This document shows positions 25,524 through 33,834 of a stretch of DNA of 64,000 nt, piece after piece. This stretch comes from Stappia indica (GTDB lineage Bacteria; Pseudomonadota; Alphaproteobacteria; Rhizobiales; Stappiaceae). The stretch spans positions 682,001 to 746,000 of the forward strand of contig NZ_JAIVMG010000001.1 in assembly GCF_020177335.1 (NCBI RefSeq), in the 5' to 3' direction. Positions within the stretch are counted from its first letter, which is position 1. Every line of letters starts with the position of its first letter. The position numbers and the translations under genes are program-made. A model generated the notes under the pieces. The model worked only from the letters and a program-made list of their open reading frames with translations. It was not told where the DNA came from and did not search any database.

Positions 25524-26533
25524 TTGCCGAGCGCGGCATGCGCCGCCGCGAGAATGTCGGCATTCTTGTCCGACCGCGCGAGCCACTGCTTCTCGACCTG
25601 CTTCAGCACGGTCTTGGCCTTGGTCAGGTCACTCTCGGACAACTCGATGAAGTGGTGGGCGTCCGAGGCTTCCAGCCGCGCCACGACATCGGCGGTCTGG
25701 CCATCCATGTTCTTGCCGAGTTCCGTCGTGTACCACTCGCCCTTGAGCTGATCGATGGCGGCCTTGGCCTTGGGCGGCAGCGCCTCATAGCTGTCTTCCG
25801 ACAAACCGAACAGCACGGCGAACGCGCCGAGCGGCAGATTGGTGACGTGATAGGTCAGAAGATCGCCGACGCCGAAGTTGTAGAGGTTGCCGGTGTCCAC
25901 CAGCGCGCCGTCGATCAGGCTGCGGCTGACGTTTTCGGCAAGCGCCGTGGCGGGGATGTTGGAGACCGGCACCGCGCCGAGGCGGGCAACGATCTGCGCC
26001 TGCATCTGGCCGGAGATCCGCAGCTTCTTGCCGCGCAGATCGGCCAGGCTCTTGATCGGCTCGGCGAGATGAATGAAGTACGGGCCGGACTGCAACATGC
26101 CGAGCGGGATCAACCCGTCCATCCCGTCGATCAACCCCTGCTCGATCAGGGCGAGGCTGGCGAGGGCGCCGTCGGAATTGCTGGAGGTCAGGCCCGGCAG
26201 TTCGAACACGTCAAGACCGGTAATGCGGCCCGGGGTATAGGGCAGCGGAATCTCGGCGATATCGGCGACACCGTCCTGCACCAGCTTGAGCTGGACCTCG
26301 CCGCCGGAGACAAGCGAACCGCCCGGATAAAGCTCGATTTTCAAGGTGCCGTCGGACAGTTCAGCCGCCTTGTCGATCAACGCCTTGGCCGACAGGGCAT
26401 TGTTGACCGTCGTCGCCGGCAGGAAGGAGGAATATTTCAGCGTCGCCTGCTCCTCGGCAATGGCCGGAGTGGCCAGTGTGAGTGCCGCGGCCGCGATGAG
26501 GCTTCCCAGTTTCAGTTTGCGCAGTGCCAGCAT
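25520..26533 (-). CDS. dctP: TRAP transporter substrate-binding protein, DctP family
   Basis: The 337-residue protein starts with a Sec signal peptide (LGSLIAAAALTLATPAIA, cleavage after residue 26) and then has a DctP fold with LADLRGKKLRISGQMQAQIVARLGAVPV and the downstream helix DGALVDTGNLYNFGV. It binds the TRAP substrate in the periplasm. It differs clearly from the Tat-dependent DctP at the left edge of the window. It lies 69 bases after the HutU-like gene, the largest gap inside the unit, so an internal promoter is possible. Confidence 0.92.
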   Translation of the reverse strand: MLALRKLKLGSLIAAAALTLATPAIAEEQATLKYSSFLPATTVNNALSAKALIDKAAELSDGTLKIELYPGGSLVSGGEVQLKLVQDGVADIAEIPLPYTPGRITGLDVFELPGLTSSNSDGALASLALIEQGLIDGMDGLIPLGMLQSGPYFIHLAEPIKSLADLRGKKLRISGQMQAQIVARLGAVPVSNIPATALAENVSRSLIDGALVDTGNLYNFGVGDLLTYHVTNLPLGAFAVLFGLSEDSYEALPPKAKAAIDQLKGEWYTTELGKNMDGQTADVVARLEASDAHHFIELSESDLTKAKTVLKQVEKQWLARSDKNADILAAAHAALGK

Positions 26534-26602
26534 GGTGTTCCCCTTGTGCTGTTTATTGGTGGAAGGTGCTCCGGCCAGCGTGCCGGCCGGAGCGGGCAGA
26601 AC

Positions 26603-28261
26603 TCAGGTCCTGATGTGTCCGACGCTCTTCTTTTGTGCTTCGTCGAGCGCATCCGCATAGCCTGCATCGGCATAGCGGATGACGCCGAGCGCCGTGTCGT
26701 TGGTCAAAGACAGGTCGATACGGGTATCGGCATCTTCCGTCCCGTCAGCAACCACGGTCACGCCGGCGGAGGTCATGTATCCCGCATATCCACCACCGCC
26801 AGAGTGAATGGCGACCAGATCCGCGCCGGAGGAGCACAGCGCCATGGCATCGAGCAACGGCCAGTCGGCGATGGCGTCCGATCCGTCGCGCATCCCCTCG
26901 GTCATGATGTTGGGATGCGCCATGCCGCCGGCATCGAGATGATCGCGCGAGAAGGCGACCGGCCCGGCCAGTTCACCGGAGGCGACCAGACGGTTGACCG
27001 CCTTGGCAAGCTCCGTGCGTTCGCCGTGACCGAGCCAGGCGATGCGCGCCGGCAACCCCTCGAAGGGAACGTTCTCGCGGGCGAGCCTGATCCAGTTGGT
27101 GACGATCTTGTTGTCCGGGAACATCTCCAGAAGGAGATCGTCGATCCGGGCAATGTCGCTTTCCTCGCCCGACAGCGCCATCCAGCGGAACGGGCCAATG
27201 GCACGGGCGAACAGCGGACGCAGATAGGCTTCGGTAAAGATCGGAATGGAGAAAGCGTTCTCGACCCCGCCCTCCCTGGCCTGGGTGCGGATCAGATTGC
27301 CGTTGTCGAACACCTCCGCTCCACGCTCCTGAAACGTCAGCATGGCACGGACATGATGGGTGATGCTCTCGCGCCCCGCCTCGATCAGCTCTTCCGGATT
27401 TTGCTCGCGCAGACGGCGGACACGATCAAGGTCATAGCCGGCGGGAACATAACCGTAGACCAGGTCATGGGCGCTGGTCTGATCGGTGACGATGTCCGGG
27501 GTGATGCCGCGCGCGGCGATCTCGGGGAAGACCTCGGCGGCGTTGCCAACGAGGCCGACGGAGAGCGCCCGGCCTTCCGCACGAGCCGCCTCGATACGCG
27601 CCAGCGCATCGTCCAGATCCGTGGCAATCTCGTCGAGGAAACCGATTTCGCGGCGCTTTTCGGCCCGCTCCGCATCCACGTCGACGCACAGGATCGCAGC
27701 CCCGGCCATGCGCCCGGCCAGCGGCTGGGCGCCGCCCATGCCACCGAGACCGGCGGTCAGGATGAAGCGGCCCTTCAGCTTGCCCTCGAAGCGGCGCTCG
27801 GCGATCCGCATGAAGATCTCGTAGGTGCCCTGAATGACCCCTTGCGAGCCGATATACTGCCAGGCGCCGGCGGTCAGCCCGCCCCAGCAGATCAGGCCCT
27901 TGCGCTCCAGATCGTAGAAGACATCCGCCTTCGCCCACTGGCCGACCAGGTTGCAGTTGGCCATGATCACCATGGGCGCATCCTTGTGGGTGCGCAGCAG
28001 ACCGACCGGCTTGCCGGACTGGATCACCAGCGTCTGGTCCTCTTCCATCTCAAGCAGCGCCTTGACGATGGCGTCATGGGCCGGCCAGGTCCGCGCGGCG
28101 CGGCCGAGGGCGGCATAGACGATCAGCTTTTCCGGCGCCTCGCCGACGGCCAGGACGTTTTCCATCAGCCGCAGCAGGCCTTCCGCGCGCCAGGTCCGGG
28201 CACGGCGCTCGGGCCCGCCGGGGATCGGGAAGTCGGGATGACGGGGATTGGGTTTAGGCAT
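26603..28261 (-). CDS. hutU: urocanate hydratase family protein (HutU-like, altered active site)
   Basis: The 552-residue protein is a clear urocanase homolog: VIQSGKPVGLLRTHKDAP, YIGSQGVIQGTYE, and the NAD-binding TAGLGGMGGAQPLAGRM near residue 170. Several active-site positions differ from ordinary HutU. The canonical PARICW cysteine is alanine (A408), RDHLDSGSVASPNRETE reads RDHLDAGGMAHPNIMTE, and HHGGGVGMGYSQH reads HSGGGGYAGYMTS. There is no hutH, hutI or hutG nearby. The enzyme may therefore act on a modified urocanate, for example a thio- or S-methylthio-urocanate. The ATG at 28261 overlaps the DUF917 gene by eight bases. Family assignment is certain, substrate is not. Confidence 0.88.
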   Translation of the reverse strand: MPKPNPRHPDFPIPGGPERRARTWRAEGLLRLMENVLAVGEAPEKLIVYAALGRAARTWPAHDAIVKALLEMEEDQTLVIQSGKPVGLLRTHKDAPMVIMANCNLVGQWAKADVFYDLERKGLICWGGLTAGAWQYIGSQGVIQGTYEIFMRIAERRFEGKLKGRFILTAGLGGMGGAQPLAGRMAGAAILCVDVDAERAEKRREIGFLDEIATDLDDALARIEAARAEGRALSVGLVGNAAEVFPEIAARGITPDIVTDQTSAHDLVYGYVPAGYDLDRVRRLREQNPEELIEAGRESITHHVRAMLTFQERGAEVFDNGNLIRTQAREGGVENAFSIPIFTEAYLRPLFARAIGPFRWMALSGEESDIARIDDLLLEMFPDNKIVTNWIRLARENVPFEGLPARIAWLGHGERTELAKAVNRLVASGELAGPVAFSRDHLDAGGMAHPNIMTEGMRDGSDAIADWPLLDAMALCSSGADLVAIHSGGGGYAGYMTSAGVTVVADGTEDADTRIDLSLTNDTALGVIRYADAGYADALDEAQKKSVGHIRT

Positions 28262-29354
28262 TCGACGGCTCCAGCGCGTATTTCGCGAGTTCAATACCCA
28301 TGGCTTTTTCGACCGACGGGTAGACGGCCGGATCGAGAACGCCCGCGCCGAGCGGGATCACCGACTTCGGAACATGCAGGATGTGCACCCGCATGCCTTC
28401 CTCAAGCTGTCCGACGGACAGCGGTTCGGCGTCGGTCGACAAGGTGGTGATGACATCGGGGAAGCTGGCGATGCGATTGCCGCCGGCATCATCGATGGCC
28501 ATGTATTCGTTCATGACATGAAGGGTCAGCGCCTTGTCGCCCGAGCCGACAACCACGGTGCCGACATCAAAGGCTTCGTTCGTGTAGACGACGTTCTTCT
28601 TCGTGACGACGTCCTCGATCAGGATCGCGCCGCGCGTCTGCTCGACGATGGTGTCGATCACCGCCGCCGTGCCCTTCGGCTCGGCCGCCAGGATCGCATG
28701 GCCCAGATCGAGCGCCATGGAGATGCCGCCGAGCGCGGCATTGCGCGCCACATACGACGCGCGCAGCGGATTGCGCGCGCTTGCGATGAAGCCGCCGGAC
28801 ATGTCCGAGGCGGTGCGCAGGATCGGCGAGACCTTGGCGGTGGCGCCGCGCACGGTCAGTTCGATGTAACGGTTCTGCTCGCGATTGCCGCCGACGGCGG
28901 TCTGGATCATCTGTTCCTGCGAGCCGGCCATGCCGATGGAGCCCATGTCGCCGGTCGGGTGGGCGCGGATGTCGCCAACCGCGTCGATCACCTTGCAGCC
29001 AAGGATCGCGGACGGAAGCCAGCCATTCAAGGTGGAGGATTTGCCGTTCTGGCCAACGATCAGACCGGAAACCGGCGTGCCGAGTGCCTCGTTGAGCATC
29101 CGCACGGCCTTCACGTAGTCGACGCCGCGCATTTCCCAGGGGGTGGTGCTGGCCGGCGCGCCGATGGCGGCAGCGGTGGCGACCCAGTCGTCATCGTTCA
29201 ACTCATCGATGGACACCAGTTCCGGCGCTCCGGCGCCAACAGCGGCATAGCCGAGCTTGCGGCCGTGATCCGCCCAGCCGCCGCCGCCGGCAGCATAGAC
29301 CGAGCCGCCGCGTACGGCCGGTTCGACGTCCTTTTCGGTCAAGGTACGACGCAT
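28254..29354 (-). CDS. DUF917 family protein (S-methyl-thiohydantoin desulfurase-like)
   Basis: The 366-residue protein matches the DUF917 family throughout, with EKDVEPAVRGGSVYAAGGGG at the N-terminus and DIRAHPTGDMGSIGMAG in the middle. Members are related to hydantoinase/oxoprolinase proteins, and the family has more recently been linked to removal of sulfur from thiohydantoins. It lies between the carbamoylase and the HutU-like gene with overlapping or 21-base junctions, so its substrate is probably the product of that hydratase, a hydantoin-type propionate. No signal peptide or membrane segment is seen. The reaction is inferred from family and context. Confidence 0.8.
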   Translation of the reverse strand: MRRTLTEKDVEPAVRGGSVYAAGGGGWADHGRKLGYAAVGAGAPELVSIDELNDDDWVATAAAIGAPASTTPWEMRGVDYVKAVRMLNEALGTPVSGLIVGQNGKSSTLNGWLPSAILGCKVIDAVGDIRAHPTGDMGSIGMAGSQEQMIQTAVGGNREQNRYIELTVRGATAKVSPILRTASDMSGGFIASARNPLRASYVARNAALGGISMALDLGHAILAAEPKGTAAVIDTIVEQTRGAILIEDVVTKKNVVYTNEAFDVGTVVVGSGDKALTLHVMNEYMAIDDAGGNRIASFPDVITTLSTDAEPLSVGQLEEGMRVHILHVPKSVIPLGAGVLDPAVYPSVEKAMGIELAKYALEPSNA

Positions 29355-29375
29355 TTCCTCTCCTCTCGTCAGGTC

Positions 29376-30602
29376 TCAGCCCTGGTCCAGGGCGATAACG
29401 GTTTCGGCCAGAACTTCCGCGCCTAGCGCGATGTCGGCGGTTTCGGCCCATTCTTCCGGGCAGTGTGACCGCCCCCCGAGACAGGGGACGAAAACCATGG
29501 CCGCCGGCGCAATCCGCGCCATGAAGGCGGCATCGTGACCGGCGCCGGAGACCATCCGGCGGTGCCGCGCCCCGCAGCGGTCGGCAGCGGCATCCAGCCG
29601 GTCGATCAAAGCGCCATCCATCGGCGTCGGCTGGTTGTCGGACAGGCGCCTCACCTCCACCGCAATGGCTTCGGGCAATGCGGCGCAGCGCGCATCAATC
29701 CAGTCGAGGAAACCGAGCATCTGCGCCCGGTCGGCGGCTCGGGCATCGATCAACATCCGCACCCGGCCTGGCACGACATTGGCGGCATTGGGTTCCATCG
29801 AGAACTCGCCCACGGTGGCGGTGAAATGACTGCCCTGTGCGGCACGGTCACGGGCTTCCGCCTCGATGGCGGAGACCAGCCCGGCGGCGGCGACCAGCGC
29901 GTCGCTGCGCCCGGTCATCGGCGTGGTGCCGGCATGATCCGGGCGGCCCGTCAGCACGATCTCAACGCGGGTGATGCCGGCAATGGCGGTGACAATGCCC
30001 AGATCGCAGCCGCTGTCTTCCAGAACGGGCCCCTGCTCGATGTGCAGTTCCAGGAAGGCGCGGATATCATCACGCGCGGCGATGCCCTCCGGCGCGCCGC
30101 CGACGTCGCGCATCGCCGTTTCCAGCGTCCGTCCCTCGTGGGTAAGTGCCATCCAGTCCGCCGGCAGCACCCCGGCCATGGCGCGCGAGCCGATGCAAGA
30201 AACGCCGAAGACGGAGACCTCCTCCGCCAGGAAGTCGACAATGCCGAGATCGTGACGCAGGACGTGACCGCGTTCCGCCAGGGTCCGCGCCACTTCAAGG
30301 GCGACCACCACACCGGCGATACCGTCGAAGCGCCCGCCATCGGGCACGGTGTCGGAATGGGAGCCGAGCAGGATCGTACCCAGCCCGCCGGCGCTGCCGG
30401 CACGCCGCCCGATCAGATTGCCGCCAGCATCATGCGAGACGGTGAGACCAGCTTCCGCGAAGCGGCGGGCAAGCCACCCCCGCCCCTCATCGAAACGGGG
30501 CGAAAAGGCCCGGCGGGTCCAGGGGCGGCCGGGATCGGTGATCGCGGCAAGCGCCTCAAGATCGGATTGAATGCGGTTGGCGTCGACCCGGAGATTGCGC
30601 AT
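29376..30602 (-). CDS. M20 family Zn-dependent amidase/hydrolase (N-carbamoyl-amino-acid hydrolase type)
   Basis: The 408-residue enzyme has the M20 metal motifs GSHSDTVPDGGRFDG (H82, D84, D93), a LAEEVSVFG glutamate pair, and a dimerisation domain with GRPDHAGTTPM. This subgroup includes L-carbamoylases, allantoate amidohydrolase and beta-ureidopropionase. Its ATG overlaps the stop of the hydantoinase-like gene as TGATG, a classic hydantoinase/carbamoylase pairing. It likely opens an N-carbamoyl amino acid, N-carbamoyl-L-glutamate if the pathway proposal for this unit is right, releasing the amino acid, CO2 and ammonia. Confidence 0.87.
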   Translation of the reverse strand: MRNLRVDANRIQSDLEALAAITDPGRPWTRRAFSPRFDEGRGWLARRFAEAGLTVSHDAGGNLIGRRAGSAGGLGTILLGSHSDTVPDGGRFDGIAGVVVALEVARTLAERGHVLRHDLGIVDFLAEEVSVFGVSCIGSRAMAGVLPADWMALTHEGRTLETAMRDVGGAPEGIAARDDIRAFLELHIEQGPVLEDSGCDLGIVTAIAGITRVEIVLTGRPDHAGTTPMTGRSDALVAAAGLVSAIEAEARDRAAQGSHFTATVGEFSMEPNAANVVPGRVRMLIDARAADRAQMLGFLDWIDARCAALPEAIAVEVRRLSDNQPTPMDGALIDRLDAAADRCGARHRRMVSGAGHDAAFMARIAPAAMVFVPCLGGRSHCPEEWAETADIALGAEVLAETVIALDQG

Positions 30603-31984
30603 CAGTGCACCGCCTTGCGCAGGCCAAGGGGCCGCTCGGGGCGCACGAAGGTGCCCGTGCCCGGCGCCGCACAAACGCTCGTACCGTCGAAGACTTGCTG
30701 GCCGCGCAGCCAGGTCGCGGCGGTGGTCCAGGGCAGTTCGATCCCGTCATAGGGCGACCAGCCGGCGAGCGAATGACGGCTGGCGGCTGCGTCATAGACG
30801 CGGGCGACCGGCTCCAGAACCGTGAGGTCGGCGTCGCGCCCGGCGGCAATGCCGCCCTTGGCATGATCGAGGCGGAAATGGCGGGCAGGATTGTCCGCCA
30901 TCAGCCGGGCCGCCCAGGTCAGCGAGATGCCCCGCTCCAGCGCGCCCTTGACGAAGAGCGGAACCATCACTTCCAGCCCCGGCACGCCGGAGGCGTTCTT
31001 CAGCATCTCCGGATCGGTCTTGCGATCCTCCGACCAGCTCACGTGATCGGTGGAGACCATGGAGATGTTGCCGGCGGCCACATGGCGCCACAGGGTCTCG
31101 ACCTCGGCACGCGGACGGATCGGCGGGTTGATCTTGGCCTTGCCGCCAAGCCGCGCGACGTCGTTTTCCTCATCGAGCGTCAGATAATGGATGCAGCATT
31201 CGGCAGTGGCGTGGTGCCCCTCCGCACGGTAGCGGCTGGCGATCTCATAGCCGCGCCCGAGGGAACAATGCACCACATGCGCCGGACAGCCGGTCGCCGC
31301 TCCGGTCTCATAGATCTGCAACATGGCCAGGATTTCGGTCATCGGCGGCCGGGACAGGCCATGGGCACGCCAGTCGGTGATCCCGGCGGCCTCGACTGCG
31401 GCAACCGCTTCGCGCACGAAGGCATCGTCTTCATTGTGTACGCCGGCGGCCAGGCCGGTCTTGGCGACTTCCGCGAAACAGGCCATCAGAAGGGCCGGCG
31501 GAATGCGGGGGAACCGCGTCGGGTGGGTGCCGAAGGTGGAGAACTTGAAGGCAGCGACGCCGGCCTCGGCCTGCTCGGCAACGCGGACCGGGCCCTCGGT
31601 CGGATCGACCGTGCCATAAAGCGCCACGTCGACGCGGGCTTCGGCCTCCGCCTCAGCGGCCTTGCGCCGCACGGCTTCGGCGGAGCAGACCAGATTGCCC
31701 TCGTCATAGGGCATGTCGACGATGGTGGTGACACCGCCGGCAGCAGCTGCGGCGGTGGAGGCGGCGAAACCTTCCGCACCCTTCTGCGACAGAGAATGAA
31801 CCTGGGCATCGACCGCACCGGGCAGGATCAGCGCCGCGCCGAGGTCATGCCGCTCACGCGCGGCCGGGGCGCTGCCTTCGCCCACCAGGGCGACCTTGCC
31901 GTCGCGTACAGCGACGAAACCACCCTCGACCTCACGGTCCGTCAGAACGACGCGGCCGCGCAGCACCAGATCAAAATCGGACAT
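30602..31984 (-). CDS. dihydroorotase/hydantoinase-like amidohydrolase
   Basis: The 460-residue enzyme belongs to the cyclic-amidase branch (hydantoinase, allantoinase, dihydroorotase). The metal-bridging lysine is K147 (AFKFSTFGTH), other ligands are in HNEDD, HVVHCSLG and STDHVSW. The first metal motif, normally D-x-H-x-H, reads DAQVH (Q61, H63), so the first histidine is glutamine; this looks like a subfamily trait, and zinc binding may be mono- or binuclear with a changed ligand. The ATG at 31984 follows GAGGGGGG by six bases. It should open a hydantoin ring for the overlapping carbamoylase gene. Confidence 0.87.
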   Translation of the reverse strand: MSDFDLVLRGRVVLTDREVEGGFVAVRDGKVALVGEGSAPAARERHDLGAALILPGAVDAQVHSLSQKGAEGFAASTAAAAAGGVTTIVDMPYDEGNLVCSAEAVRRKAAEAEAEARVDVALYGTVDPTEGPVRVAEQAEAGVAAFKFSTFGTHPTRFPRIPPALLMACFAEVAKTGLAAGVHNEDDAFVREAVAAVEAAGITDWRAHGLSRPPMTEILAMLQIYETGAATGCPAHVVHCSLGRGYEIASRYRAEGHHATAECCIHYLTLDEENDVARLGGKAKINPPIRPRAEVETLWRHVAAGNISMVSTDHVSWSEDRKTDPEMLKNASGVPGLEVMVPLFVKGALERGISLTWAARLMADNPARHFRLDHAKGGIAAGRDADLTVLEPVARVYDAAASRHSLAGWSPYDGIELPWTTAATWLRGQQVFDGTSVCAAPGTGTFVRPERPLGLRKAVH

Positions 31985-32104
31985 GATGTCCCCCCTCACG
32001 TCTTGTGTGACAAAACGCTAGCGAGCGATGCGCAAAAGGGGCATATCCCAAAACATGGACAGACGATGCGCTGTTTCGCTCAGGCGGAAGAGCGATGAGA
32101 TGTT

Positions 32105-33268
32105 TCAGAAAAGCTCTTGAATTTGCTCAACAAAGCGCTGACTCCGTGCATCATGACGAGAGATCAGGGAGAGCGTCTGAAGGTAGTCGGCCGGTAGCAG
32201 AAGACGCTTGACGCACGCCCCGGCCGGCAGGCGCAGCGAAGCCGGCAGGACCGAGATCGCACCCTGATAGAGCACGGCGTTCAGTGTCACGGGCACCGAA
32301 TCTATCTCCATCAGACGGATCTTCCAGCGCCAGTCGGGGCCGCAGAAGTCATCCAGGAATTGCGTCGTCTTCTGACGCAATCCGCTGCGCAGGCTCTGCA
32401 GGGCAAGAGGCGCACGCGACAGTGCTTCCATCAACTCAGGACCGGCGAGCGTGTCGGGCAAATCCTTGCCATAGAGCGCAAGCCGCCCGGCCAGCATCGG
32501 CACGCAGCGGTAGCGGTCCTCCACCGTTCCGCTGTCCAGAAGAACGGCGTCGTAGCGCCCCTCATCGAGACCGGTCATCAATTCCTCCGCCGTCGCCGAC
32601 GCAATGAACAGTGGCATGGGGAAGCGCTGGAGCCAGCGGACGGAAATGCGGGCCATCACCTCCGCAATTTCGCTCTGGCTGCCGGAAGGGATGACCGATC
32701 CCAGGGAACGACCGCGCACGCCACGTTCGAACCGGTTGTCCGAAGTGCGGCTGAGATGCGACCAGCGGTCCTGCAACTCGTCGATGACCTCGATCAAGGC
32801 CAGACCCTCCGCCGTGGGCGTGACGCCGTGGCTGCCGCGCTCCATCAGCACGCGCCCCAACCGCTGTTCGATCTGGGTGATTGTGCGGGTCAGTTGCGGC
32901 TGACCAAGTTGCATTTCCAATGCCGCCTTGCGGATGCTTCCAGCCCGCAGGACGCCGGCCAGGCGGAACAAAGCCTCCAGGGTGACGGGCGTGGTGAGGA
33001 TCGCGCCGAGCGAATCGTCAGGTGACAACCGGTAAACCCGGCGGCATAGAGTGCTGAGGCGTTCCAGGCTGTTGCGCAGCTGTTCGCCCTGGACCGAGAG
33101 CGCCAGATCACCGCCGCCGCGACGCACCAGTTGCAAGGAAAGCTCCGCCTCCAGTCGCGTCAGCGCGGACGCAACGGTCGACACCGGCGCCCCGCTGATC
33201 CGCGCCGCAGCCCGAACACCATTTTCGCGAAGCACAAGATCGCCCAGAATGATTGTCAGGAGACGCAT
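32105..33268 (-). CDS. LysR-type regulator with two tandem N-terminal HTH domains
   Basis: The 387-residue protein is about 80-90 residues longer than a normal LysR protein because it has two winged helix-turn-helix segments. The first spans about 3-70 (RENGVRAAARISGAPVSTVASAL, TRLEAELSLQLVRR); the second about 93-160 (RAGSIRKAALEMQLGQPQL, TRTITQIEQRLGRVLMERG, VTPTAEGLALIE). A periplasmic-binding-like effector domain follows (about 190-387). It precedes, in the same orientation and by 120 bases, the hydantoinase-like gene and is the likely regulator of that unit. LysR regulators are normally divergent from their targets, so the arrangement is also less usual. Confidence 0.88.
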   Translation of the reverse strand: MRLLTIILGDLVLRENGVRAAARISGAPVSTVASALTRLEAELSLQLVRRGGGDLALSVQGEQLRNSLERLSTLCRRVYRLSPDDSLGAILTTPVTLEALFRLAGVLRAGSIRKAALEMQLGQPQLTRTITQIEQRLGRVLMERGSHGVTPTAEGLALIEVIDELQDRWSHLSRTSDNRFERGVRGRSLGSVIPSGSQSEIAEVMARISVRWLQRFPMPLFIASATAEELMTGLDEGRYDAVLLDSGTVEDRYRCVPMLAGRLALYGKDLPDTLAGPELMEALSRAPLALQSLRSGLRQKTTQFLDDFCGPDWRWKIRLMEIDSVPVTLNAVLYQGAISVLPASLRLPAGACVKRLLLPADYLQTLSLISRHDARSQRFVEQIQELF

Positions 33269-33834
33269 CGGTGAGGCCTATCCCACGTTTTCCGGCCAGG
33301 ACTAAGAAGCCCCCCCAGCGACACCAGATCAGACGGCAGCGCCACCGCCCTGAAGTTGAACCCGCACAAGGACGGACGTCATGCGGGAGGCTGAGCGCCG
33401 CGTTTTCCCGCCCCGCCCCTAAACAAGTTGTGGACCTCCTCGCCGAAGACCCTGAAACGAACTCCCTCCCCCTCGCGCAAGTCCCTCCGCCAACATGCGT
33501 CGCGTGGTAGATTTGAAACCTGTCGAAGCGCCAAAGCGGAAAGACCGCTCTTCCATCGGCGAAGACCGCCTTTACAGCATTCAGACAGACATCCCTTCGA
33601 GAGGCGGGCCGCCGTGCATGCTTCCCTTGCGATAGATCGTCCAGAGCCCTGCATTCCAGGACACCCTCCCATGCATAAAAGTCATAACCGACTGATTATT
33701 TTGGGTTTTTGACCTCGATCAAATCGCCACTGAACACCGCGACCTAATTTCAGCTCAGCGAAATTTGCGCTGGCGCGACGACCGTTCCGATTCTGGGCGG
33801 CCTCAGCCGGCATGCCAGTCACTCTGGAGGCCAC
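33269..33834. other. 566-base gap between divergent LysR and ttr operon
   Basis: It holds the LysR promoter on the left and the FNR-controlled ttr promoter on the right (33709-33750). The stretch between, about 33300-33700, has open frames on both strands but none with credible composition or a ribosome site. Confidence 0.5.
33709..33722 (+). promoter_or_regulatory. FNR box and class II promoter of the ttr operon
   Basis: TTGAC-CTCG-ATCAA is followed by TAATTT at 33745-33750, exactly the -10 position for a box centred at -41.5. The predicted start is near 33757, giving a 78-base leader before the ATG at 33835. Confidence 0.75.

Noticed and set aside
25322-28450. 1042-codon plus-strand open frame
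   Set aside because: Antisense to dctQ, dctP and the HutU-like gene with clear family motifs; no ribosome site or domain on this strand.
32116-32129. TTGAG-CAAA-TTCAA, FNR-like, upstream of the hydantoinase gene
   Set aside because: It lies inside the coding end of the LysR gene and deviates at both inner positions, so it is probably coincidence.
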